From: Ignavibacteria bacterium
GTDB lineage: Bacteria > Bacteroidota > Ignavibacteria > Kapaibacteriales > UBA4661
Reading direction: 5' to 3'
Length of the DNA: 23,219 bases
NCBI GenBank assembly: GCA_013298375.1
Contig: JAAFHM010000007.1
Location: 6,354 to 29,572 of the forward strand
Position numbers and translations under genes: made by a program. Positions 15,665 to 22,285 of this stretch are shown here, in pieces. Under the pieces are notes generated by a model that saw only the letters and a program-made list of their open reading frames with translations, made no database searches and was not told the DNA's origin. The first letter of the stretch is position 1. Each line of letters opens with the position of its first letter.

Positions 15665-16465
15665 TTACTTTTTATTCGCAGGTTTATCGGATTTTTTATC
15701 GTCGGACTTCTTGTTTTTGCGTGCATCTGCTTCGAGACGAAGGGCTTCTGAGCGCTTTTTCATGGCTTCTGCCTCAAGGCGCAGAGCCTCAGCTTCTTTG
15801 CGGAGTGCTTCGGCTTCACGGGCGAGGTCGTTTGCATCTTCGGCTAAATTTTCTGCTTTTTCGGAATCGAAATCATCGCTGTCGAAGCGCCAAACGTTTG
15901 GTGCTTGGGGCGCACGTGGCGGGCGTGGCGCACGTGGCATGGCAAAGTGGAATTGACGAGCCATATCTTGAAATGGGCGCGTATTGAAGTGAAATTGATT
16001 GATTCCTCTGCCAAACGTGCGGCTAAATTCGCGTCCCCAACGTTCCATGTCATCGCCGGAAAAACTCATGGAAAATGTGCGGTCTGAATCGCCGTCGCCG
16101 TCTTTGTCAACAACGATAGTCATCGTGTTGTTGGTCGAACTGATGTGAACACGTTTTCCGGCATCTTTGAGGGCGCTTTGTATGCGGGTGCGAATGCTGT
16201 CACCTTCTTTGCCCATTGCCTCTTCGAGACTTTTCCAGTCCCCACCCTTGCCATCACTACTCGAATACACCACTTCGCCATTTTTGATGATGGTAACGTT
16301 ACCACGTTTTTTGTTTGGTTTTGGTGCGTCGGCGGATGTTGCGGAATTTGTTTGGGCAAAAGCTGTTGTCGCAAGACCCAACGAGGTCAAGAGAAGAGCG
16401 CCGATAGCAAGGCTGGAAAGCGCTTTGCGGACGGATTGCGTAAATGAGTGTGTGCTTTTTTGCAT
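15665..16465 (-). CDS. Secreted protein with Asp-rich loop and C-terminal heptad coiled coil
   Basis: A 266-residue exported protein of unknown function. A signal peptide ends at TTAFA before QTN (about residue 37). The middle has a short beta-like motif (NVTIIKNGEVVYSSSDG), a DKDGDGDSD loop resembling calcium-binding EF-hand or thrombospondin type 3 loops, then aromatic/Arg-rich and Pro/Ala/Arg-rich segments. The last 70 residues are highly charged, with heptads EAEALRK, EAEALRL, EAEAMKK, RSEALRL, EADARKN, and end in a Lys/Asp tail. The ATG at 16465 has GGAG eight bases upstream (plus-strand 16474-16477); the longer frame to 16519 would put residues before the signal peptide. Transcription appears to be controlled from the GTTAAG array upstream, and a strong terminator follows. 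Confidence 0.75.
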   Translation of the reverse strand: MQKSTHSFTQSVRKALSSLAIGALLLTSLGLATTAFAQTNSATSADAPKPNKKRGNVTIIKNGEVVYSSSDGKGGDWKSLEEAMGKEGDSIRTRIQSALKDAGKRVHISSTNNTMTIVVDKDGDGDSDRTFSMSFSGDDMERWGREFSRTFGRGINQFHFNTRPFQDMARQFHFAMPRAPRPPRAPQAPNVWRFDSDDFDSEKAENLAEDANDLAREAEALRKEAEALRLEAEAMKKRSEALRLEADARKNKKSDDKKSDKPANKK

Positions 16466-16516
16466 GGTCGTAACTCCGAAAAATGTGAAATAATAACAGT
16501 GATTGTTTTCTACCCA

Positions 16517-16524
16517 CAAATATA
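16517..16524 (-). promoter_or_regulatory. Possible -10 element (TATATTTG) of the coiled-coil protein gene
   Basis: On the minus strand TATATTTG matches TAnnTTTG and lies 51 bp before the ATG. No TTTG stands at the -33 position; the direct repeats at 16547-16583 lie just upstream instead, which is the arrangement of an activator-dependent promoter. Confidence 0.5.
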
Positions 16525-16546
16525 CGGCGCTCGCGGTTTTTCGGCT

Positions 16547-16583
16547 GTTAAGCAGACGTTAAAGGATGTTAAGGAAATGTTAA
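16547..16583. repeat. Four helically phased GTTAAG direct repeats (probable regulator site)
   Basis: GTTAAG or its close form starts at 16547, 16558, 16567 and 16578, that is at 11, 9 and 11-bp steps, close to one helical turn. On the minus strand they read CTTAAC. Such spaced TTAAC half-sites resemble binding sites of OmpR/PhoB-type response regulators. The array sits about 23 bp upstream of the TATATTTG element, within the 286-bp divergent region between the coiled-coil gene and mnmH. Confidence 0.55.
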
Positions 16584-16751
16584 GGAGCGTGGGGGAGGTT
16601 GTGAATAACGGCAACAAACGTCTTGGACAAGAATGCCATCATAGTTCGCCCCTTTTTGCTAATTTGCGCATGGTGCGAGTCAATATCATCACTCCACGTT
16701 ACAATTGGCGAAACACCGTTTTCGCCTTCATTCCACCTCCATCAAACAACC

Positions 16752-17801
16752 ATGAGCGAATCTTTAGCCATTGAACGTTTTCTTTCTCTTGCTCGCGAAA
16801 CACAAGCACCCGTGCTGGATGTGCGCACTCCGGCAGAGTACGCCCATGCCCATCTTCCCAACGCGCACAATCTTCCGCTTTTCACCAACGAAGAGCGAGT
16901 CATTGTCGGCACTGCATACAAACAACAAGGGCGCGAAACGGCAATAAAACTGGGTTTGGACATTGTTGGCGTAAAAATGCGCTCACTTGTCGAAACGGCA
17001 GAGCGCATCAATGCTGATGTTGCGCCGTCGCAAAATCGCACATTCTTTGTGCATTGCTGGCGTGGTGGTATGCGAAGCGGGAGCGTTGCATGGTTACTCG
17101 ATTTGGTCGGATACACCATATTCACCTTGCGGGGCGGTTACAAGGCTTATCGGCGCTTAGCATTGGAAACATTGGAAAAGCCGCGTCAAATCTTAATACT
17201 AGGCGGCAAGACCGGTTCAGGAAAAACCGCAGTCTTGGCAGCCTTGCAAAAGCAAGGGCAGCAAATTCTTGATTTGGAGGCACTTGCACATCACAAAGGC
17301 TCTGCCTTCGGCTCAATCGGCGAAAAGCCGCAGCCAAGCCAAGAAGAGTTTGAAAACCGCATTGGCACTGCGCTTTGGGGTATGGACACGTCGCGCACGG
17401 TCTGGATTGAGGATGAAAGCCGTATGGTGGGCAGGTGCATGATTCCGACAACGCTTTGGGAGCAGATGCGTACAGCGCCAACATTTGTTGTGGAAGTGCC
17501 GTTACAAGAGCGTTTGGAGTATCTGGTGCAATCCTACGGCGCATTTCACCATGAAGAACTCCGGCAATCAATACTGCGCATTGAGAAACGTTTGGGCGGG
17601 ACAGTCACGAAATCTGCGCTGGCAGCCTTGGAAGAAGGAAATCTTGCTGAGTGTGCTGCGCTTACGCTTCGATACTACGATTCTGCTTATATCAAAGGCT
17701 TATCGCGTCGCAATCCCCAAACCCTTTCCGTTTTTCACACGTCAACGACCCAGCCCCAACACGCCGCCGAACAGCTTGTTCTAGCGGCTCTTCTTCGATA
17801 A
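16752..17801 (+). CDS. mnmH: tRNA 2-selenouridine synthase
   Basis: MnmH (SelU/YbbB) replaces sulfur of 2-thiouridine at the wobble position of certain tRNAs with selenium, via a geranylated intermediate, using selenophosphate. The 349 residues start at the ATG at 16752 and compare with 364 in E. coli. An N-terminal rhodanese domain (about 8-135) has VLDVRTPAEY and the active-site Cys102 in HCWRGGMRSG. A P-loop domain follows with GGKTGSGKT (151-159) and WIEDESR. The frame extends upstream to 16623, but those residues have no family match. SelD, the selenophosphate source, is not in this window. The gene ends one base before the convergent small gene at 17803. Confidence 0.95.
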   Translation: MSESLAIERFLSLARETQAPVLDVRTPAEYAHAHLPNAHNLPLFTNEERVIVGTAYKQQGRETAIKLGLDIVGVKMRSLVETAERINADVAPSQNRTFFVHCWRGGMRSGSVAWLLDLVGYTIFTLRGGYKAYRRLALETLEKPRQILILGGKTGSGKTAVLAALQKQGQQILDLEALAHHKGSAFGSIGEKPQPSQEEFENRIGTALWGMDTSRTVWIEDESRMVGRCMIPTTLWEQMRTAPTFVVEVPLQERLEYLVQSYGAFHHEELRQSILRIEKRLGGTVTKSALAALEEGNLAECAALTLRYYDSAYIKGLSRRNPQTLSVFHTSTTQPQHAAEQLVLAALLR

Positions 17802-17802
17802 T

Positions 17803-18009
17803 TTATGCTTCTTCGGACTGCTCCAAAAGAGCATCATTGCGAACGATGGCTTGGCACTCATTGTACGAAATAACAGCAACAATTTTTGAGCCTTGTGCCG
17901 TGCTTTCATAGATAAGATGCGAGTCCCTGCCGACGTGAAGATAGCCACGAATGGCAAGCGTCTGACCGCCCTTGAAAAAAACTTCGTACTCGAATGATTC
18001 AGCATTCAT
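17803..18009 (-). CDS. Small uncharacterised cytoplasmic protein
   Basis: A 68-residue acidic protein without signal peptide or membrane segment. Sequence such as VFFKGGQTLAIRGYLHVGRD and SKIVAVISYNECQAIV suggests a small beta-barrel or antiparallel sheet of the kind that senses ligand or surface, but no family is recognised. It lies 28 bp after the BatD-like stop in the same direction, so the two are probably cotranscribed. It converges on mnmH with one base between the stops. The good amino-acid composition and tight packing support a real gene. No Shine-Dalgarno is visible. Confidence 0.6.
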   Translation of the reverse strand: MNAESFEYEVFFKGGQTLAIRGYLHVGRDSHLIYESTAQGSKIVAVISYNECQAIVRNDALLEQSEEA

Positions 18010-18037
18010 GCGATTTTAAGAAAATGGGAGTGAGAAA

Positions 18038-19018
18038 TTAGTCCGATGCAACTTGCTCTTTTAAGGCGGTGATTTGAACAAGTTCCGTTGCCAAGCGCAG
18101 GCTACGCTCGTTTTCGTCCGGCAATGCTTCGTATTTTGCAAATTTGACCATATCGGCTTTTTCCAAGACCGCCCGTAGTATTTCAACCGTACCTGCCGGA
18201 CACGATTTGGTGCGGAGTTCGGCGATAATTTCTTCGGTTGTCGCTTCCAACGTCGTCACGTTTAACGTGTCTTCCACATACACGCGCACGATGTCTGCCA
18301 GCCGGGTGTGATATTCCTTCACTGCACCGCTTTGCCAAAGGCGCTCTTCGCGCAACTTTTCTAATTCCTCCATTGCCACTTCAAAAGCAGGACGCTTGGG
18401 CGCTTGTTGAACGCCAGCATCAGCACGTGTTACTTTGCGATGAGTGCGGAAATACCAAATTGCCCAAATAATCCCCCCAAAAAGCAGTATCGCCCCAGCA
18501 AGGTACGGTGCGACTTCCAGAAAAGTACGCGGTACGGCAAGTGGTGGCTTGATGTCGCGGATATTCTCGTTTTCCGCCGTAGCGCTGGAATCCTGTGTTG
18601 GCAGTGCTTGTGGCAAGGGAACCCCTGCCACTGCAAGCGTCAGAGGCTCAGTCTGTATGCTGTATTCCGTTGGGTCGTTGGGTTTGCGATAGGTAAAGGT
18701 GAGTGCCGGAAGATTGTATGCCCCTTCATCGAATGACGTAAGGGTGAAGGTTTGGCGCTCCAAAACGCTCTTGTTTTCTTGCATTGTCGAATCAATCGCC
18801 GTGCGGTCTATAACCTCTACCTTGCTAACAAGGGAATCGGCAAGAAAGGGGAACTGTACCTGTACGCCGGGTGCGTGTTCAACCGAGAGCCGCAAGCGTG
18901 TCTGTTCGCCAATACGCATTGATGCGGTGTCCAGCACGGCGCGAACACGAATGTCTTGTGCAAAGATGCTCTGGAACAAGCTAAGAAAAAGAAGCAGGAA
19001 TAATCGTAGGAAGCGCAT
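18038..19018 (-). CDS. BatD-like membrane-anchored protein
   Basis: From the ATG at 19018 the product has 326 residues: a signal peptide (hydrophobic 4-17, cut near IFA-QD), an extracytoplasmic beta-rich domain, one transmembrane helix (about 170-190) and a cytoplasmic helical domain. The last carries MEELEKLREERLWQSG, YHTRLADIVRVYVED and KADMVKFAKYEALPDE, which I associate with BatD/DUF4381-type proteins of the Bat (aerotolerance) operons. MoxR, DUF58 and von Willebrand A partners are not adjacent. The frame is open to 19240, adding 74 residues before the signal peptide; I reject that start because it would bury the signal. A terminator for the upstream TPR gene at 19303-19334 means it has its own promoter. 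Confidence 0.75.
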   Translation of the reverse strand: MRFLRLFLLLFLSLFQSIFAQDIRVRAVLDTASMRIGEQTRLRLSVEHAPGVQVQFPFLADSLVSKVEVIDRTAIDSTMQENKSVLERQTFTLTSFDEGAYNLPALTFTYRKPNDPTEYSIQTEPLTLAVAGVPLPQALPTQDSSATAENENIRDIKPPLAVPRTFLEVAPYLAGAILLFGGIIWAIWYFRTHRKVTRADAGVQQAPKRPAFEVAMEELEKLREERLWQSGAVKEYHTRLADIVRVYVEDTLNVTTLEATTEEIIAELRTKSCPAGTVEILRAVLEKADMVKFAKYEALPDENERSLRLATELVQITALKEQVASD

Positions 19019-19275
19019 AAATCTAGGTCTAAAGAAAACATCTACTGCTGTTTTTTTCACCACGTCAATGAGTCCGTCCCTCACGGTGGCAGTGATATCG
19101 GAATACGATGTTTCAACAGCGCTTTCGCGTTGAAATTCCGGCACGAGCCGTAATGCGGAAAACGCTCCTGCCCTAATAAGAGCAATGTCACTTTCCAGTA
19201 CAGCATGATGCTGTTGCGTATATTTATCCAGTGCGAGCATAAAAAAGCAGATTTTTATAGGCGTGTTTGTTTTCA

Positions 19276-19294
19276 GGTCAAATCAAGGTCAAAT
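19276..19294. repeat. Pair of GGTCAAAT direct repeats, 11-bp period
   Basis: GGTCAAAT occurs at 19276-19283 and 19287-19294. The one-turn spacing fits a dimeric regulator bound to one face of the DNA, upstream of the BatD-like gene. Two copies only, so chance is possible. Confidence 0.3.
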
Positions 19295-19302
19295 TTCAAA
19301 AC

Positions 19303-19334
19303 AAAAAAGACCGCCCTGCGTGATGCGGAGCGGT
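19303..19334 (-). terminator. Rho-independent terminator of the TPR gene
   Basis: On the minus strand ACCGCTC (rc of 19328-19334) pairs with GGGCGGT (rc of 19310-19316) around a short inner stem, then TCTTTTTTG. It lies just after the TPR stop at 19341. Confidence 0.85.
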
Positions 19335-19340
19335 TGAAAG

Positions 19341-20069
19341 TTATTTGCTTTTGTTGATGCCAAGCAAAGATTCCACTTTACTCATATTTTCTGTTGGCAA
19401 TCCGGCTTTGCGAAATTCTTCAAAATTCTGAGTCACGTATTCTTTCCATGTTGCATAATTAAATTGATAGTCTTGCTTTGCTTTGTGTATTGCAAGTGCC
19501 TTTTCAATCTCGCCTTTGAACATCAACGCATGAGCTGAATAAAGTTCAACAGTTGCTTTTGCATCTTCATCTACTTTCGATAACGTTAATACTTTTTTTG
19601 CCTTCCCTATTGCTTCGTCGTATTTCTTCAAAAATAGCAATTCAAATGCGGATAAGGTGTATCCTGTTGCGTAGCTTGAATCGAAAGCAATAATGGCATC
19701 GTAATCTTGCAAAGCACCCTCAAAATCCTTCATTTCATGTTTACATATTGCACGATTCCAAGTGTTCATCATCATGCCTTGCCTATCGCGCATATCTTTA
19801 TAACAGTCAATAGCTTTAGTGTAATATTTGAGCGCTGAAATATAATCATTTTTTCGGCTTTTAATATTGGCAATACCAACGTATGCGGCGCAGAGCAACG
19901 TATCCAACTTGACGGCTGCCTCGTAATCTGTCAGTGCTTTGCCCGGATTAGATTCTAAATTATTATAGGCGCGTACTGCGTAATCTTGTGCGGTCATTTT
20001 TTTCTTCTGCGCCTGCGCAGGAAGAGCAATAGTCATAGAAAGAACAAGAAGCAAACAAAAGGTTCTCAT
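19341..20069 (-). CDS. Exported tetratricopeptide-repeat protein
   Basis: A 242-residue protein from the ATG at 20069, which has GGAG nine bases upstream (plus-strand 20079-20082). The TTG-start frame to 20084 is less likely. A signal peptide ends near PAQA. TPR helices follow: NLESNPGKALTDYEAAVKLD, AAYVGIANIKSRKNDYISAL, WNRAICKHEMKDFEGALQDY and AFELLFLKKYDEAIGKAKKV are four recognisable units, and weaker repeats follow to about 195. TPR proteins are scaffolds for protein complexes; the partner is unknown. The C-terminal 45 residues are not repeat-like. It has its own terminator. Confidence 0.85.
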   Translation of the reverse strand: MRTFCLLLVLSMTIALPAQAQKKKMTAQDYAVRAYNNLESNPGKALTDYEAAVKLDTLLCAAYVGIANIKSRKNDYISALKYYTKAIDCYKDMRDRQGMMMNTWNRAICKHEMKDFEGALQDYDAIIAFDSSYATGYTLSAFELLFLKKYDEAIGKAKKVLTLSKVDEDAKATVELYSAHALMFKGEIEKALAIHKAKQDYQFNYATWKEYVTQNFEEFRKAGLPTENMSKVESLLGINKSK

Positions 20070-20142
20070 CCGAGAATACTCCAAAAAAGGTAGAAAAAAT
20101 ACAGGTTTTCAAATAAGCGCCTTGCTTAATGCTTGTCTATTC

Positions 20143-20289
20143 CTACAACGAAAGACAGAAGATTGTGGGTTTAATTTCGGGCAGTTGTTCTTTTCTGCTA
20201 TTCCAGCATTGCAATCGCGCACCTATTTGTCGTCGGGTTAGATCTTGTGGCTTGGTTTTTACAATGCTTGGTGCTGCTGGACGTGCCAT
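20143..20289 (-). CDS. Possible 48-residue basic protein downstream of the DUF2335 gene
   Basis: A short frame with an ATG at 20289 and TAG at 20143-20145, 29 bp after the DUF2335 stop and in the same direction. The product is basic with a helical, Arg/Lys/Gln-rich middle (PQDLTRRQIGARLQCWNSRK). No Shine-Dalgarno and no family match, so coding status is uncertain. The rest of the 249-bp gap to the TPR gene shows nothing else that I can identify. Confidence 0.3.
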   Translation of the reverse strand: MARPAAPSIVKTKPQDLTRRQIGARLQCWNSRKEQLPEIKPTIFCLSL

Positions 20290-20318
20290 TGTGATTTGAC
20301 TGCGCTTTGCATCGGCAG

Positions 20319-20729
20319 CTATTTTTTGCTACCATAGAAAAATGTACCGATCAGTGTTGCCAAACCTGTAACGAGTGTTGCCACGCTGCCAATAGGTTCG
20401 CCGTGCGTAATCAAATACAGCGACGTGCCAAGTGTGGCTGTGCCAAATGTGAATCCCAACCACTGGGCGCGTTTAACCAATCCTACATTTTCCTTTGCTA
20501 TGGCAAAGCGCTCTTCCTGTTCTTTTTCTGCCATCCGCACAATACGCTCGCTGAGTCCGGGCATTACTCGCTCATATTCAGCAAGTACCTGTGGAGGCGG
20601 CAATGGCGCAGAAAAAAGATAATGTTCCGAAACGGCAATTAATTCTGATGATTCAACATCGGATTCGGCGCTGCTTTCTGTCGGAATACTCTTATCGTGT
20701 GCCTTTTGTGGCAAATCGTGATTTTCCAT
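20319..20729 (-). CDS. DUF2335 membrane protein
   Basis: A 136-residue protein with an acidic Ser/Glu-rich N-terminus (about 1-35), then the hallmark FSAPLPPPQVLAEYERVMPG followed by SERIVRMAEKEQEER, and two hydrophobic helices at the C-terminus (about 90-108 and 112-131). These match the DUF2335 family of predicted membrane proteins, whose function is unknown. The ATG at 20729 is preferred over the TTG at 20744. Its start lies inside the 3' end of a small upstream frame (38-bp overlap), which suggests coupled translation. It is the best recognised member of a small three-ORF group. Confidence 0.8.
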   Translation of the reverse strand: MENHDLPQKAHDKSIPTESSAESDVESSELIAVSEHYLFSAPLPPPQVLAEYERVMPGLSERIVRMAEKEQEERFAIAKENVGLVKRAQWLGFTFGTATLGTSLYLITHGEPIGSVATLVTGLATLIGTFFYGSKK

Positions 20730-20925
20730 ATTTGTCAATGACAACGTTATACTGTAAAGTCATTTTTTCCGAACGAGTATGTTGTTCCGACAATGGCTGT
20801 ATGCTGTACCAACTTGTGCGAAACTCCCCGTCAGGCTCCATTGTCCGCAATTCGTCTGGCAGACGAGGAAACATCGTTAAAATACTTCCAAAGCCAAACG
20901 CGAATAACTTATGCTTTGATACCAT
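20692..20925 (-). CDS. Small protein overlapping the DUF2335 gene
   Basis: A 77-residue frame with an ATG at 20925 and a good AAAGGA Shine-Dalgarno six bases upstream (plus-strand 20932-20937), better than most genes here. The N-terminus is hydrophobic and Phe/Gly-rich (KLFAFGFGSILTMFPRLPDE), and the rest is polar and basic. It overlaps the DUF2335 start by 38 bp in another frame. I recognise no family. The strong ribosome site and the tight overlap are the evidence that it is real. Confidence 0.5.
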   Translation of the reverse strand: MVSKHKLFAFGFGSILTMFPRLPDELRTMEPDGEFRTSWYSIQPLSEQHTRSEKMTLQYNVVIDKYGKSRFATKGTR

Positions 20926-20970
20926 CGTTTTTCCTTTCAAACTGACGTGAATTCAAGACGGTGTAATTTC

Positions 20971-20985
20971 GAGCAACTCTTGCTC
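20971..20985. repeat. Perfect inverted repeat upstream of the DUF2335 group
   Basis: GAGCAA-CTC-TTGCTC is a six-base dyad 46 bp before the small-ORF ATG. The three-base spacer makes it more like a protein-binding site than a hairpin. There is no T tract. Confidence 0.35.
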
Positions 20986-21082
20986 ACGGTCATAAAAATA
21001 CTAATCATTCGCTATTCACACCGCGAATCTACGCTAAAATCACCTTCTCAGCAACGACTTTCTCTTCTTTCAAGCCCACAGA

Positions 21083-22285
21083 CTAGCGTTTACGAACCGT
21101 GTGAGTTGTGGTGGCGCTTGTGGCGGCGGCGGGCGGATTCGGAGAAACGGCTATCACCTGCGGCAACGGCACAATCTCGCGGAGAAGTCTTTTCAAGGCG
21201 CGGTATGTCGGATTCATTTTGCGGAGCGGTGTTTTGGTTGCCAGAACGCCAACGATGTTGCGTTTCATGTCGTACCAAGGCGTGAAGCCGTTGCGTCCTT
21301 GTGAACTCAATTCAACGAGGTTGTGCAAAGGCACGACGTGAGCCAGAAGCATTTGCGTAAATGGAGCATTGTTTTCCGTACACACACGCCAAACACCAAT
21401 GCCGTAATCAGCTTTTTCCTTGCTACTGTCGGTTGTGGCGGAATTTTGCTGATATTGTTTCAGTACATTCGCTCCGGCAGCGTGATTTTTCATCATCTCC
21501 AGACACGCCGCTTCCGAAAGAATACGCCGACCTTGCCACATCCCTTTGCCAGAAATCATCTGCAAAAACCGCATATACTCTCGTGCCGACGACTTTGCGC
21601 CGCCCGCCACAAGCGGATTATCGGTTACGCCTAAGCCGTAAAAACTGGTGCTTGCCATTCCAAGCGGCTTGGCGATGCGGTCTTGGAAAAGCTGTTCCCA
21701 CGATTTTCCGCCCACTAATTCCACAATTCGCCCGCCAATTTGCATCGAAGCGCCGCCGTAGGCAAATGTCGTTCCGGGCTTGTATTTAAGAGGTTCTTGG
21801 CAAATGGCGTACACCGCATTTTTCATGCTGAGTTTCATATCCCGCATAACCGCTATTTCGCCCGCAAAGCCCGACGTGTGCGAGAATAATTGCCGCACGG
21901 TAATCGTTGCCTTTGCACCGGATAAATATTGCAAATATTTTCCAATGGAGTCGGATAACGCTATTTTATGCTCATCCACCAACGTCATCAGGAGTGCGCC
22001 GGAGAACCACTTCGAGGCAGAAGCAATCGGCATCACCGATTCCACGCTAACAGCGCCAAAACCTTTTTCATACAAAACCTTGCCATCTTGCATGATGACG
22101 AGCGCACAGCCGTCGTCGAAACGTCCAAGAGAATCGCGCAAGAGCTTGTCCACACGCGAGAAGTCGTAGTGATGCGCTTCAGGGATATTCTGTTGGGCGG
22201 GAACGGGCAACGAATGGAGGAACAGCACAAGAAATAGCACTGCACAGGCGTATCGCCCAGAAAGCGCATCACACCTTCTTTGCAA
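21083..22285 (-). CDS. Serine beta-lactamase-like hydrolase, exported
   Basis: A class C beta-lactamase/DD-peptidase fold protein. From a TTG at 22285 it has 400 residues with a signal peptide (RR near the start, hydrophobic run, cut after VPA). The catalytic SxxK is SASK (S89, K92), followed by HTSG and then YGG at 176-178, where the usual motif is YxN, so the second catalytic motif is altered. Near the C-terminus SSQGRNGFTPWYD takes the place of the KTG-like element. Members include esterases, D-aminopeptidases and penicillin-binding proteins; the substrate is unknown. The start is uncertain: the frame is open to 22435 inside the MATE gene, and an ATG in another frame at 22277 has a better ribosome site. 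It overlaps the MATE stop and is probably cotranscribed with it. Confidence 0.75.
   Translation of the reverse strand: MQRRCDALSGRYACAVLFLVLFLHSLPVPAQQNIPEAHHYDFSRVDKLLRDSLGRFDDGCALVIMQDGKVLYEKGFGAVSVESVMPIASASKWFSGALLMTLVDEHKIALSDSIGKYLQYLSGAKATITVRQLFSHTSGFAGEIAVMRDMKLSMKNAVYAICQEPLKYKPGTTFAYGGASMQIGGRIVELVGGKSWEQLFQDRIAKPLGMASTSFYGLGVTDNPLVAGGAKSSAREYMRFLQMISGKGMWQGRRILSEAACLEMMKNHAAGANVLKQYQQNSATTDSSKEKADYGIGVWRVCTENNAPFTQMLLAHVVPLHNLVELSSQGRNGFTPWYDMKRNIVGVLATKTPLRKMNPTYRALKRLLREIVPLPQVIAVSPNPPAAATSATTTHTVRKR

Larger units (their letters stand above)
19019..19340. other. Intergenic region upstream of the BatD-like gene
   Basis: This stretch holds an in-frame but probably untranslated extension of the BatD-like frame (19019-19240), a pair of direct repeats (19276-19294) and the TPR-gene terminator (19303-19334). 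A weak promoter-like match on the minus strand is TTTG, 19 bp, TATAAAAA. No other gene is seen. Confidence 0.45.
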
